Of a stretch of DNA of 64,000 bases, positions 31,621 to 42,676 are shown in pieces; the stretch's first letter is position 1; every line of letters begins with the position of its first letter. The DNA is from Brachypterus glaber. Lineage: Eukaryota; Arthropoda; Insecta; Coleoptera; Kateretidae. The translations under genes and the position numbers were made by a program. The stretch is from the NCBI GenBank assembly GCA_958510825.1, contig OY294051.1, forward strand, positions 1,984,001 to 2,048,000. Reading direction: 5' to 3'. Below the pieces are notes generated by a model. That model did no database searches. It had not been told where the DNA came from and worked only from the letters and a program-made list of their open reading frames with translations.

Positions 31621-31690
31621 AAAGTTTCAGATTAATCCCTGAAGATGTCTCTAGTAGTAAGAGACGAAACGTCGGAAAGTGAAAATCCAT
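31621..31690 (+). ncRNA. Candidate small hammerhead-type ribozyme motif, copy 1
   Basis: Read in RNA sense: CTGAAGA (31639-31645, matching CUGANGA), one extra T, a 6-bp stem GTCTCT/AGAGAC with a 7-base loop, GAAA (31666-31669), then CGTC. Possible stem I pairing is TCC (31636-31638) with GGA (31674-31676), then TTTC (31625-31628) with GAAA (31681-31684). Stem III would be minimal, with a self-complementary ACGT, as in small Penelope-associated hammerheads proposed to cleave as dimers. The extra base after CTGAAGA departs from the canonical core. No Penelope reverse transcriptase is nearby. Homologous copy at 57848-57925. Confidence 0.5.
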
Positions 31691-31736
31691 TAACACGGTC
31701 TAAACCCGAAAGTGAAAGTTCTTTATATATAGAAAA

Positions 31737-31760
31737 ATAATAATAATAATAATAAATAAT
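31737..31760 (+). repeat. (TAA)n microsatellite
   Basis: Short run of AATAATAATAATAATAA directly after the ribozyme-like repeat. It may be the tail of that element. Confidence 0.85.
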
Positions 31761-31765
31761 AAAAT

Positions 31766-32197
31766 AAATCGACTTTATTCAGACCATTAACAAAATACAA
31801 TTTAATTGGATTATAAACTTAAAATTAAATAGCCTAAATGGGCGAAGTCTAGCTGAAAGCTAATCAACTTAACCCAGGAAAAAGGTTATTTAAAACATTT
31901 ATTATGTTTTGCCAAAAAATAAAGATATCTCTTTAATACCCCATTCATTGCTCTGGTAAACATTTATATTATTTTTCAAGATAATGCCTACAATTTTTAA
32001 AATAATTTTAAAATATCACTTACTGGATATAACTGGTAAAATTTAGATTACAGAAAGGATATTTTTTTTTCTAAAAACATTTTAATCTATTTTTCAAATT
32101 TATCAAAAAAAAACATTAATTTTATGCAATAATTTAAATATTTTCATTGCATATTATGCAATTGCTTAAGACACGTGTTTTATTTAGACAAAACATA
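31766..32197. other. Unassigned AT-rich sequence
   Basis: Nothing recognised. Confidence 0.5.
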
Positions 32198-32199
32198 TA

Positions 32200-32899
32200 C
32201 AGAGCGGTCCAAAAGTCACCCCCCATGTTAACTTTTGAACAAAATTTGGAACTTTTAAATAAGACAACTGAAACTATCTTTTAGCATATATTTAATACTT
32301 TCAGCTCTTAAAATGTGGGCAGGGGGGCATGGGGGCACATTTTTTTAAATGGAAAGGGGGGTCGTGTAATACATCATTTTAAAGCTTATAAAATTCTCCA
32401 TTTAACTCCATATTTTTAAATTAAAAAAAAAAAAATGGGTTTAAAATGGGGTTGAAAATGGGTATTAATGTCAAAATTCCTCTAAAAAAAAAACAAATAA
32501 TTTTTTAAAAATGCCTAATTTCATCATAAAAAAATGTTAATTATACTTTTAAACTAATTTTAGTTGACATAAATAAAAATTTATAAAAAAAACTTAAAAT
32601 ATTGAATGTTTTAGCACAAAAAATTGAAAAATCAAAACCTTAAAAAACATTTCTAAAAAATTTAAAAATGTTAGTTTGAATAGAGAATTTTATAAGCTTT
32701 AAAATGATGTATCACACGACCCCCCTTTCCATTTAAAAAAATGTCCCCCCATGCCCCCCTGCCCACATTTTAAGAGCTGAATATATCAAATATATGCTAA
32801 AAGATAGTTTAAGTTGTCTTATTTAAGAGTTCTAAATTTGAAGTCGATATCTTAATTCGTTTAAAAGTTAAAAGGGGGGGTGACTTTTGGACCGCACTG
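32200..32899. mobile_element. Family E foldback MITE, copy E3 (Tc1/mariner-like)
   Basis: 700 bp between TA pairs, ends CAGAGCGGTCCAAAAGTCAC and GTGACTTTTGGACCGCACTG. Left and right arms mirror each other (GGGCAGGGGGGCATGGGGGC versus GCCCCCCTGCCCAC). No transposase. Confidence 0.92.
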
Positions 32900-32901
32900 T
32901 A

Positions 32902-33160
32902 GAACTGCTCAAATTTTCTTGATTTTCAGGAAAAAAATCAATCAATTCTTTCGTTTTTGGGGCCGTCAATGTAAAAGATTACTGAGCCCCAAAGTACCTC
33001 GCTTCCTTCTTAAAAAAGTTGTTTCGGTCAGATTTTGATGAATTTTGAATATGTTCTCGACATTCTAATCAAAACTTTATGAAAATATGGAAAAAAAAAT
33101 TGCAAATAGCAATATTTTACAAAAAAAATAATGAAAACAATACTATTTGATAGCCGCTTT
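32902..33160. other. Unassigned sequence
   Basis: Nothing recognised. Confidence 0.5.
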
Positions 33161-33199
33161 TGTCGGAGACAGTTGTACATAGTAACTATTTTTAGGACA

Positions 33200-33390
33200 G
33201 ACGTACAGTATATCCTCAGGCCATACCTTCGGGATATCCTCGGGACATACGGTTCGGAAGTCGCTCGGTTTCCCGTTTAGTAGCAAAGTATATCTTGAGG
33301 ATGTCCTACGGATATGTATAGACGAAATGGTATATCCTGGGGATGTCGGAAATCCCAAAACGGATATTCTGGGAATATCCATTGTATAAA
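33200..33390 (-). repeat. Degenerate GGATATCC/AGGATATC cluster
   Basis: GTATATCCTCAGG, GGGATATCCTCGGGAC, GTATATCTTGAGGATGTCC, GTATATCCTGGGGATGTC and GGATATTCTGGGAATATCC occur within 190 bp, an irregular set of palindrome-like words. The reverse frame at 33143-33427 reads through them (PEDIPKVWPEDILYVCPKNS) and is repetitive. No protein family is recognised. Confidence 0.65.
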
Positions 33391-33430
33391 CCTGTGCTCC
33401 CTGGCCAGCGAGCTTTTTCACTGTCATATT

Positions 33431-33810
33431 TGTTTTAAGCTTTTAAGTGTATAGTCTGGATAAAAGTAACTAACTTTATTTTTTTGTGAGCCTGTGTAGT
33501 AGAAATCGTCCGATACAAACCAGATTAAGAAACAAGAAGTATTTTTATCAAAATTAATTTATTTCACTCACTCTTGATATGAGTTATACCAGTTATATCC
33601 AATTAAAGTTGTATTAATATCGGCAAATTGTAATAAAAATAATTGTAGATATTTTCGACCTATTGATCCTGTATTTTATAAATAAAATTCATTATTATCT
33701 GTTATAAAAATATCTTGATTAACAATGTGTTTACGCTTGTTTAACCCTTTCAAATCTCATACATGTACAAGACATTTAAAAGTAGAATTAGAATTTGAAA
33801 ACTAGTTTTT
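33431..33810. other. Unassigned AT-rich sequence
   Basis: Nothing recognised. Confidence 0.5.
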
Positions 33811-34012
33811 ACACCCTTATCCCACCCCGATTTTTACCAAAAATTAATCCCAGCATAGGGCATAATAGGATTTCCTTTGTCCTTTACTTTTGTTAATAAC
33901 TTTGAATAGAAGTCTTTAACACAAATCGTTCTCGAGTTATCGTGGTAACAAATTTCCCTGACAGACAGATAGAGACGGACAGACAGACCAACAAACAGAC
34001 CGACAGACATAT
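33811..34012 (+). repeat. Dispersed repeat BB, copy 4, with CAGA-rich tail
   Basis: CACCCCGATTTTTACCAAAA, TCTCGAGTTATCGTGG and then GACAGACAGATAGAGACGG onward. The motif order matches BB5; the ATGGTCCAAATTT block is replaced. Confidence 0.65.
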
Positions 34013-34381
34013 TTTTTAATTTTCTTTTTTGGATAAAAAACGTCCATACCCGTAAAAAAGCAATAAACATTTTTCAATTATTTTTTACTAACACACGACT
34101 TCCTCGGGAAAAGTAACAAATAGCGTGAGAGGGAAAGCTGTTTAAAACCAGTTTTGAGACTATGATGAGTTGTTTTGAAACGTTTCAAATTTTTAAAACT
34201 TTTACAAGAGAAATAAATCAGGTCTGAAAGGGTTAAGCAATAAATGCAATAAATAAGCCCAGCATAGGCAATCATATTAAATACTAAGTTGAGAAAGGTT
34301 TTATTATAGCGAGGGCTATGATAACTACAGTCCAGTTTTTTCCCGAGACTGCAAGGAATACCTACTGATGTATGAAAATTG
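34013..34381. other. Unassigned AT-rich sequence
   Basis: Short reverse frames here lack recognisable domains. Confidence 0.5.
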
Positions 34382-34715
34382 TTTTATCCAATACATACAG
34401 ATAATAAGACAATTACCAGCTTTATTTTAAATAGATAAACTCAATAATAACCCCCGCGTGGCTTTTACTTTATTGAGTGGATAATTATTTATTTTACCCA
34501 CTCAACTGTCACTTGTCAAATTATTTTCTTGTAAATGTCATTAAAATTTTTAATAAAAATATGAATTTCTAAGCTATTTATTGGATAAAACCTTGTATGG
34601 CACTCATGGGTAAACCGATATTGCCCTCTCGAAAATTAACCTGCTTGGCTGACACCTCGCAGGTTAATTTTCTTATGGGCAATATCTTACTTTACCCACT
34701 AGTACCATAAATAAC
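34382..34715 (-). repeat. Dispersed foldback repeat M, copy M2
   Basis: Reverse-complement copy of M1, 334 bp, with the same TTAACCTGC/GCAGGTTAA hairpin and the ACTTTACCCACTAGTACC end. Differences are few (for example GACACCTCGC for GACGCCTTGC). Confidence 0.85.
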
Positions 34716-34865
34716 TAATATTCAAAAAAATTTAACCGTAACTAGAAATGAAATATTGCTGAAACGCTGCTGCCATCAAAAGAATATTTTCCCCTGTAGG
34801 CCTAGGTTCAAACAATTTTTTTTTTTGAAAAAAAAAAGCCGAGAAAAAATTAAAAAATAAAATTT

Positions 34866-35048
34866 ATATTTACCCCATTTTATCCTCTTGCTCCACGCCG
34901 ATTTTTACCAAAAGCAACCTTAACCTAGAACTTTGAATAAGGAATATATGGTCCAAATTTCAAGTCTTTAGGTCAAAGCGTTCTTGAGTTATCGTGGTCA
35001 CAAATTTTCTGACCAGTCTGTCTGCCCAGGACAGACCGACAGACAGAA
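34866..35048 (+). repeat. Dispersed repeat BB, copy 5, with CAGA-rich tail
   Basis: The fullest copy: CCACGCCGATTTTTACC, ATATGGTCCAAATTTCAAG, TCTTTAGGTCAAAGCG, TTCTTGAGTTATCGTGGTC, then CTGTCTGCCCAGGACAG and a CAGA run. The reverse frame at 34960-35151 is a reading of this repeat. Confidence 0.7.
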
Positions 35049-35511
35049 TTGTTTTTGACGAAAATAATAATTTTTGGATATGAAACGTCTTAAAACATAA
35101 AAAAAAATGGCCATGTTGGGGTGAAATCGATTTTTCAGCCAAATTATTCATTGGACTTTTAACTCAAGAACTAATAATCAAATTTTCAAAAAAAAAACAA
35201 GTTTTATGAGGGTGTTCCTTATTGTTTTTAAAAGTAATCCCCCAAAACTAAAAAGTCATGGAGGGTTAAACATAAAAAAATCGTTTTTCGCAAAAAGAAA
35301 AAAAAAATTATTTTTTTTTTATTTTTTTTTTAATTATTTGGGAAAGTGCAATATACCATTTACTGTGAATAGTATAGAATAGGTAAAGGTCAAAAGTATT
35401 TAAAATGTATTTTTTGTTGTCAGTAAATGGGCCACGCTGTGGGCGGACGATCATGCGTATATATATATAGAAATAATATATAAATACTATAATATTATAT
35501 AGTAATAGTCA
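35049..35511. other. Unassigned AT-rich sequence
   Basis: Nothing recognised apart from a short (TA)n run near 35460. Confidence 0.5.
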
Positions 35512-36193
35512 GGGGCGTGTGTAGAATTTATTTTGATGTAGTCAAAAAAGTAGTACTGAAACCCTTGGGTTTGGAAGTATCAACAATGTTGATTACTTGC
35601 ACTGAAGCCATTAGAACCCCCTCCTTCAACCCTCAGAAACAGACTTTTATTATAATTTTTTTAATATAAAACCATTTCAAATTAGTATGAGTAACCCCCT
35701 TTACTGCAAAACGATTTTTTCTATATAATAAAACAAACCAAAAATAATAAAATAATATATTTTTTTTTGTTTTATAATTTTTTCCATTTTAATTTTTTTT
35801 TAATAGAAAGTTTAGTTGTGAAAACGCCCTTGGTTTCAGGTTTTGGGGGTAACAACTTAGCTATAGTATAGCTATGGGAAGGGGAAAACTTAGTGGAGGA
35901 AAATTTTTCAACTCAGCAGTAAAAATGTGCAGATCATTCTTGAAAATTTGCTTGGTCTCCCAAAAACGCTAATAAACCTAAAATAATCCCACTCTTACCA
36001 ACTCGACTAAAATTTTGCTAATTGTAACAAATAAATATTCCGGCTAGAAGATTTCAAGGGAAAAAATTATTAAAATGTTTAAAATTTTGCCAACTCTGCG
36101 CTAAATTTGTCAACTCGGAAAATTATGGGGGGCAATCTGACCCCCTTTTCCTCCTTAGACCAACCCTGCCCCTAGGTACCCCTCTACGCCTAT
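35512..36193. mobile_element. Possible degraded hAT-like element (weak)
   Basis: CAGGGGCGTGTGTAGAA at the left and CCTCTACGCCTATG at the right are weakly inverted and of a type seen at hAT ends, but the flanking 8-mers GTAATAGT and GTTATCTA match at only about half their positions. The interior is AT-rich with no protein. Confidence 0.3.
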
Positions 36194-36537
36194 GGTTATC
36201 TATAGCTAAAACTTTGTGCGTCTACAATAATAGACATAAATCTAGGTTTAATAATACTATTATTCTAATAATATAATAATTTATTAATATTAAGAAATAA
36301 CCACTTAAAAAAAAAATTAATAATAAAAAAGCAGATTACAATAACTGGATTGTATCATGCAAAAACAGAAAATATAGGTGTGTACAGGTAACCCATTGTC
36401 CTTCAAAATATACAAAACCATTTTTAATTTAGTTTTGGTTTAATTTATAACAATTTGTTTGTAAAGGTATTGTAAAAGTATCATGTTAAAAAAATAGCTG
36501 CCAAGAAAAGACTAATTTCCCCTAGAAGCCACCATTT
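36194..36537. other. Unassigned AT-rich sequence
   Basis: Nothing recognised. Confidence 0.5.
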
Positions 36538-36684
36538 TTCAAGTATTACTTAACGCTCCTAGGGGTTGGGGGTCTTTTTGTAGTGTTACGCCCTTGTTAA
36601 TGGTATAGGAAAAAAGCGTTACAGGGGGGAGGTGGGGGGTCCAAAATGATCAAAATTTGCGTTACGTAATAGTTGAACGTTCCC
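36538..36684 (-). mobile_element. Family G MITE, copy G2 (left end eroded)
   Basis: TTCAAGTATTACTTAACGC leads into CTCCTAGGGG, GTGTTACGCCCTTGTTAATG, GTATAGGAAAAAAGCG and CGTTACGTAATAGTTGAACG-TTCCC. The terminal GGGAAC at the left is degraded, and no TAA/TTA pair is visible. Confidence 0.8.
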
Positions 36685-37027
36685 ATTTCTCTTTACTTAT
36701 TTTACTTGTTTATTTTTAATTGAATGATGACTAATTCTCAAGGTTTTATTATCATTTTGTTTTTTGTTGTATACATCCTGTCAATGGGTCTATTCAACCT
36801 TAGGCACATCCATATTCGAACCGAAGAAACAACTTCGATGGAATATTCCATGGATCAACGATAAAAAACAAGTTAATAATTTGCTTCGCAAAATATGGTA
36901 CACTCTTTCCAGATTTTAATATTTTTTTGGTTTTTATTTATGATAGATATGCTAAAATAAAGGATTAATATTAGTATTATTTTGGACCACAGAAGCGTCG
37001 GTATATAAATCTTTTTGGCACAGGTAG
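36685..37027. other. Unassigned AT-rich sequence
   Basis: Nothing recognised. Confidence 0.5.
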
Positions 37028-37130
37028 GGGAACGTTCAAGTATTTAGTAACGCTCCTAGGGGGGAGGTGGGGGTCATTTTGGAGTGTTACGCCCATGTTA
37101 ATGGTATAGGAAAATATAGTTACAGGGCTA
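37028..37130 (-). mobile_element. Family G fragment G5
   Basis: GGGAACGTTCAAGTATTTAG through ATGGTATAGGAAAATATAG; similarity ends at AGTTACAGGG, so the far end is missing. It lies 344 bp from G2 in the same orientation. Confidence 0.8.
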
Positions 37131-37224
37131 GGCTAATTTAAATTAATTTATCTTAATCTAAATAGAAACCTACAAAAAGGTTTTTTTACCACACATTTTT
37201 TATTTTACAAAAATATTTGATTTT

Positions 37225-37530
37225 AATAACTCATTTCCACTTTAGTTTTCTATCTATATAAAACCCTACAGGATTATTCCACTTAAGTTTGCTATCAATG
37301 CAAAATAAGTGTTCCACTTTATCTTGCAATCTATATAAAATCCTAGATAATTGTTCCTCTTAAGTTTTCTATCTATAGCTATATTCTATATTCTATATAG
37401 AATCCTAGATGAAAGTTCAGGTTTAGTTTTCTCTGAATATGAAATCCTAAAGATTCATTTATAAATGAATCTATGATATATCCTAGATAAATGTTCCACT
37501 TAAGTTTGATATCTACATGAAATCCTAAAA
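37225..37530 (+). repeat. Degenerate minisatellite, about 55-65 bp unit
   Basis: Five or six divergent units with TTCCACTTTAGTTTTCTATC, TATATAAAACCCTA and AGATAATTGTTCC variants. The unit is AT-rich and non-coding. Confidence 0.75.
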
Positions 37531-37934
37531 CATATTTATCCATATTTTTTTATGAATTACTAGTATTTTTAAAATAAAAATAAACACTCTTCTGCTTTTT
37601 AATCTCAAAGAGTCTGTAGAACAGGCTTTTATATAACTGATACACGATTTACAGTACCTGTGGGCTATAAAAATAAACTATCTAGTAGCCACACCGTCAA
37701 TATAGTAAAATGCACTAAGAACATGCTATTTATGATAGTTTAAAATATAAAAATAATATTTATACACTAAGAAAAGTAATGATAAAATTAAACCAGAAAA
37801 AGCTAAATAAATAAATAAATACTAAACACTACAGCATATATGCTGGCAACAAAACAATTAACCTATCTACTTATTTTTTATAAAAAATATATGATATATT
37901 TTTTTTGTAGATCACAATTCACAAAGTTTGAGAC
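37531..37934. other. Unassigned AT-rich sequence
   Basis: Nothing recognised. Confidence 0.5.
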
Positions 37935-37937
37935 TAA

Positions 37938-38090
37938 GGGAATGTTCAAGTATTACCTAACGCAAATTTTAATTATTTTGGACCCTCACCCCTCCTGTAA
38001 CGCTATTTTCCTATACCATTAACATGGGCGTAACACTCCAAAATGACCCCCACCCCCCCTAGGAGCGTTACGTAATACTTGAACGTTCCC
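37938..38090 (+). mobile_element. Family G MITE, copy G3 (PIF/Harbinger-like)
   Basis: 153 bp from GGGAATGTTCAAGTATTACC to GTAATACTTGAACGTTCCC with TAA on both sides (37935-37937 and 38091-38093). TAA/TTA duplication and GG-starting ends match PIF/Harbinger. C-rich arms flank a central CTATACCATTAACATGGGCG. Confidence 0.92.
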
Positions 38091-38093
38091 TAA

Positions 38094-38948
38094 CAGATTT
38101 TTTTTGGAAATTAGCATTTTTTTTATAAAATGTGTGTAAATTATGTAAATGTGGGGAAATAAGATAAGTTGGACGATGTCCATTTGTTTTTTTTTTTGTA
38201 AAAGCTTTAAAAAAGTCTTAAACGCAAAATAAACAACCAAAATCCGATTTAAAAAGTCATACCTGCGCTTTAAAGGATGTTTTTCTGACTTGGTAAAATC
38301 AAAATAAAAAAACTGGACGACTTATATTAATGAAATCTTTTCAAAATTTAGATTCCACACCTGCGAAATCTTATTCTCAACGTTGTTTTTATACGCAAGA
38401 AATATAAATTTATTATGGCGGGATAAAAAATACATATTTTTGGAATGGAAATTAGTTTTTTTTTAGATACAGCTCATGTAAATAAGATCTCCCCATAGGA
38501 TTACAAAATGACAACGTTGCAACTCTCAAAACGCTCTGTCGAACGCAAATTAAGTCTCAGTTAATGAACTCACTTTATAAAATGGTAAATAGACAATTTA
38601 TTGTTTTAAAAGAATGAACACATTTTGTAACAATATACAGGAAAAAGTTATATCTATTAGTTAGAGTTTATAGGTCTAAAACCTATAAACTCTAAGAAAG
38701 AGAAAAAATATATACGCAAACAAAGTACCTAAACTAAAAAATAAAATTGTATAAAAAACATGTCTAAAATCTACGTTTATTTGTTTTTAACCTAAAAAAA
38801 AAGAAAATAAATAATAATAAAAACTAGTTGTAGCATCAGTCGTCTAGTAAAAATCAACGCATTTTCAGCATATTAATTATATAGTGGGAATACTCCTCAC
38901 TAAATGTATGCCCTGTTGTCGTGTTTCTAGCTCTAGTGCACATTACTA
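38094..38948. other. Unassigned AT-rich sequence
   Basis: Nothing protein-like. An inverted pair AGAGTTTATAGGTCTAAA / TTATAGGTTTTAGACC-type is visible near 38665-38695. AAGATCTCCCCATAGG at 38487 shares GATCTCCCCA with the palindrome at 38949. Confidence 0.5.
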
Positions 38949-38997
38949 TGGGGAGATCTCATGGACACGTACTGTACGTGTCCATGAGATCTCCCCA
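38949..38997. repeat. Perfect 49-bp palindrome (24-bp arms)
   Basis: TGGGGAGATCTCATGGACAC-GTAC, a single T, then the exact complement. GC-richer than the flanks. Perfect arms with a 1-base centre are notable. Confidence 0.95.
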
Positions 38998-39656
38998 GAG
39001 TCCAGAAACATAAAAAATTAATAAAAAATATTATTTTTTTACTAAATCAGAACTGTCTTAGGAAAAAGAAATATATAAGGGATAAAAAATTAAAAAATTA
39101 AAAAAGCTGCGATATTTTATTTTTGTGGTGAAAGTGTCACACATATGAAGGGTCTCTATTTGGTGTAGGACAAAAGGGGGCAAAAATTATAGACAGAGTT
39201 TTATTCTGAAAATCTTCCCATTTAAAAATAATAATTTTCAGTACTTTTTAACTTTCCATGAATTTCTGTGCCTGAAAAATACGTGTAACACTATAAATTT
39301 TTTGATGTGAATTTTCAAATTTTTATCCCATCTTAATTGTAACTTGCTCTTTGTTTATTTTTGATTTTATTTTCCAAGTCTACCTTTTTATGCCAGCAGG
39401 TACCTAAAAACCAAAATTACAAGCGAATCATTTGTTACCGAAAAATACCTGACAAGTAACTTTGATAAATTGATCCATCTTTCAAGTTATTATTGTTCTT
39501 GCCCTTTCAAAATCTCGTTTAATTAATATTAATCAAAATTATTTTGACAAAATTAATAAGTTGATAGGTACTATGTACTGTGGACATTTTATGAACTGGC
39601 ACCTTTGTGGAATGTGAAAAATTCAAGGTCACCTATACTTTTAATTAACACAATTA
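38998..39656. other. Unassigned AT-rich sequence
   Basis: Nothing recognised. Confidence 0.5.
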
Positions 39657-40007
39657 ATAGCGCAATTTTTAAATTAAGGGAGGGTATACCCTGTAGGGGT
39701 TTGGACTTTTGGGTTGGACTTTTGGGTTTGGACTGCATTCCTGAAGAATTAAGGAGATCAAGTAGCTCTACAGAAAAATCTGATTCTGGATTATGGTAGC
39801 AGAAGGTCTACACATTACAGAAATGTTTTCAGCTAAATCCAGAAAACTTGTTTTTGGTAAATAATGGTAAATAATCTTCTGCAGAATAATTCTGACAATA
39901 AATTGCATATTTTTTTGAATGATTCCGATAGTATTTTTTACATGATTCCGAATATCTTTAAAGTAAATCTCTGTATTTTTCCGTTTACGAGAAAAATGCT
40001 CTTGAAA
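39657..40007 (+). repeat. Dispersed repeat L, copy 2
   Basis: Same order as L1, with an added TTTGGACTTTTGGG duplication near 39700-39730. Ends next to the G7 fragment. Confidence 0.8.
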
Positions 40008-40039
40008 AGTCCAAAATTGCGTAATACTTGAACGTTCCC
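40008..40039 (+). mobile_element. Family G terminal fragment G7
   Basis: GTCCAAAATTGCGTAATAC and TTGAACGTTCCCC: only one end. Confidence 0.75.
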
Positions 40040-40145
40040 CAAGAAGTGAATCACTAAGTGTAGGAATTTTTGGCAGTCTTACCATTACTTCTCCAGTTCT
40101 TCATTATTCCTTAAGTTTTGTGGATTTAAACTCATTTTAAAAAAA

Positions 40146-40290
40146 TAACCTTTTTTTGTTTTTCTCGATCAGCTAGTTGTTTTGAGATATAACGCACAGT
40201 GTTTTTTTTGCTTATAGTAGTAGTAAAAAAAATAATTGAGGTCTAATTTTTTCTTTTTGCCATGGATTTGCCATTGATTCTTTATTAGTG
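40146..40290 (-). repeat. Dispersed repeat AA, copy 2
   Basis: Inverted copy of 1238-1399: GTTTTTCTCGATCAGCTAG, TTTGAGATATAACGCACAG and CTTATAGTAGTAG. It lacks the A element found in copy 1. Confidence 0.7.
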
Positions 40291-41760
40291 GAGCTCTAAG
40301 TCGAAAAAAACCGGATTTGAAGTGTCTTTATTTTAATAAAGTCCAAATAATGAATTTTTGATTGTAACTAAATCCGACTCTGTTTTCATTTCTCTTAAAA
40401 CAAAATAACCAAAACATGCTACTGTTCACTTGGTTTAAAAATATCATTAAGTCAGGTATAAGAGATTTAAATCAAAAACCGATTTCTAAATGAGCTAAAC
40501 TTGTTTCGAAATAATTACACTATCCGACATAAGATATCTACCATCAACACTATTAGAATTAATTTTTCTTCAAATTTCAGGTCAGTATTAAAAAAAATGT
40601 TGTCCATTTTACATAGGAAAATATCAATTAGTAATGTACAAATTATGTAAAAAGTTAAAACTATTTTTACAAGCTTTTATTTAACTTGCAATGTTTGTTA
40701 TTATTGTTTGTTTAGGCCAAATCTGCCAAAGGCTTTTTTGACCACTTAGAATTTACTTAGAAAGCTAAAATTTTGTACACAGGGTTAACTCGGCTGACAA
40801 TACAATTTTATATTAAACTTACTCCCCAACCCCCACTCCTAAAATTAAAAAAAAAAAAACATTTTTTTCCCACACAAGATAATTTAAAACTAAAATAAGG
40901 GTACATACTCATTTAGTGATAATAAAATTATACAATAAATTTTACAATAAATTTTACATCCCCCTTCGTCTCCCCATCACCCCCCATACTCGTGTAAGGT
41001 AAGGTAAAGTTAAGCCTTCTATGTTTCACCCACTTAAAATATACTTAGAAAGCTAAAATTTGGTAGACATGCTTAACTCGGTTTATAAAACAAGAAATGA
41101 TTTTTTTTTCACGGATAAATCCCGATTATTAACTTAACGCTGTTTTTTAAGAGGGTTAGATTTATAACTCCCGATTAATAAACACTCGTAAATACCGCAG
41201 AACAAGGCGTGTAAATAATGTCATTGTTTTTTTATCTGATATTTTAAATTTTACAAACCCTTATTTTTTCATGTTCCTTTCAAGTTTCAAGTTTTTTTAA
41301 GTGTATTCAGAAATTTAACTGTCCAGGTGACTAAAAAACGGATCAAGAAACTGCTCAAATATTGACAAGTATGCATACTTACACCCATGCCTAAGCACTT
41401 AATAACGCGCATCTTGCGAATGCACCCCGTGCCATAAACGGGCTTCACAACTAGTACCAGAGCATTTTTTAAGGAACATTGCGAAAATGCTCATTTATAA
41501 TTATAATACCTACAATGTAGACCTGTTTACATTTTGTGTTTAAACGACATAATTTAAATTTTTATTTTAAAAGTTTTCTCTGAAGAAATCTCAAAATCAT
41601 GTCTCGTTTCACGTTATGCAGGGTTCAAAAATCCTTCTGCAAACAAAACTGAAAAAAATATGTTAGAAAACCAGTATATATACAGGTTTTTATTAATTTA
41701 TTTTCGCAATTAGCTTTGTTCAGGCCATTATGTTGCACAGACTGCAATATATATGAGGCG
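40291..41760. other. AT-rich sequence with one dispersed direct repeat
   Basis: TACTTAGAAAGCTAAAATTT followed by GG/TT-TAACTCGG occurs at about 40752 and again at about 41042. No gene or termini recognised otherwise. Confidence 0.5.
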
Positions 41761-41764
41761 TATA

Positions 41765-41978
41765 GTGCAAGAGTGGCCCATCTCACTTTATGGAAATATC
41801 GAGATGGCTATTTAAATTTCTTCGATTTTTTAATCTTTGATCTAGGACGCATTATTTCATTTAAAAATTTTCTGTTAGGGTTTTTAGACTCAACCAACAT
41901 TAGGTAATGTATGACAAACAAATTTATTTTACTTTCTTTACTTTCTTAGAGAAAAAAATTGGTGGGCCACTATTGCAC
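41765..41978. mobile_element. Possible Tc1/mariner-like MITE (214 bp) or left part of a 910-bp element
   Basis: GTGCAAGAGTGGCCCA at the left, TGGGCCACTATTGCAC at the right, TA on each side. A second, better right end (TGGGCCACTCTTGCAC then TA) lies at 42659-42674, giving an alternative 910-bp element with perfect 15-bp inverted ends. The plus frame at 41716-41907 is a chance reading of it. Confidence 0.6.
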
Positions 41979-42676
41979 TATAGATTGTGTTTATTTTGGG
42001 CCACTATTGGCGAACAAGATCTGACCTTCAATAATAAGTTTTTTTTTGAGTGGATCTAACCTCACATTTTATTTTTGAAATTTTAATTATTTTTACATGT
42101 AATAGAAATGTTCATTATTAATTAATATTTAACTAACAGAGTAGTCAAAATACCAATAATTATGCTCTGGAATAGTTAAATAAACGTTTTTTTACTGTTC
42201 TTGGAGTAATTACCTTTAAAAATGAAGAATAACTAATGCGTAAACATTGTTCAAGTACCTAAATGGATTTCAGTTCCTATGATCTCAAAGTTTAAGGTAA
42301 GTTGTAATTATTTTTTATTAATAGAGCAAAATGTACAAAATTGGTAACATAACGCTCCTGCATTTGTGCAGAAAATGATTTGTTTTGGGACTTTTATCTT
42401 TATAAATCTTTGGTAAAACTTGCCTTGTTAGATTTTTTAAGAATAAAATTGACATTTTTAATGATGCAGTTGGCGTTTTCAACATCCCCAATAAAATAAC
42501 CCAGCGAACACCACTATCAACCCATTAGGGAACATTCAAGTATCACGTAACGCTCTAGGGGGGAGGGCGAATTTGTTTAAAACGTTTCGCTGCGTTTTAA
42601 GGGGAAGATAGGGGCAAATGGTATGTAACATTAAAAAATTATATATAGCCTATAGCTGTGGGCCACTCTTGCACTA
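41979..42676. other. AT-rich sequence bounded by GGGCCACT ends, containing G6
   Basis: GGGCCACTATTGGCG at about 41998 and GGGCCACTCTTGCAC at 42660 suggest element ends. The family G fragment G6 is at 42538-42569 (TTA then GGGAACATTCAAGTATCACG). No protein. Confidence 0.5.

Noticed and set aside
33143..33427. Reverse frame with PEDIPKVWPEDI as a repeat protein
   Set aside because: Produced by the irregular GGATATCC-type DNA words; no consistent protein repeat length.
35512..36193. Confident hAT element
   Set aside because: The end motifs are suggestive but the flanking 8-mers do not match; kept only as a low-confidence feature.
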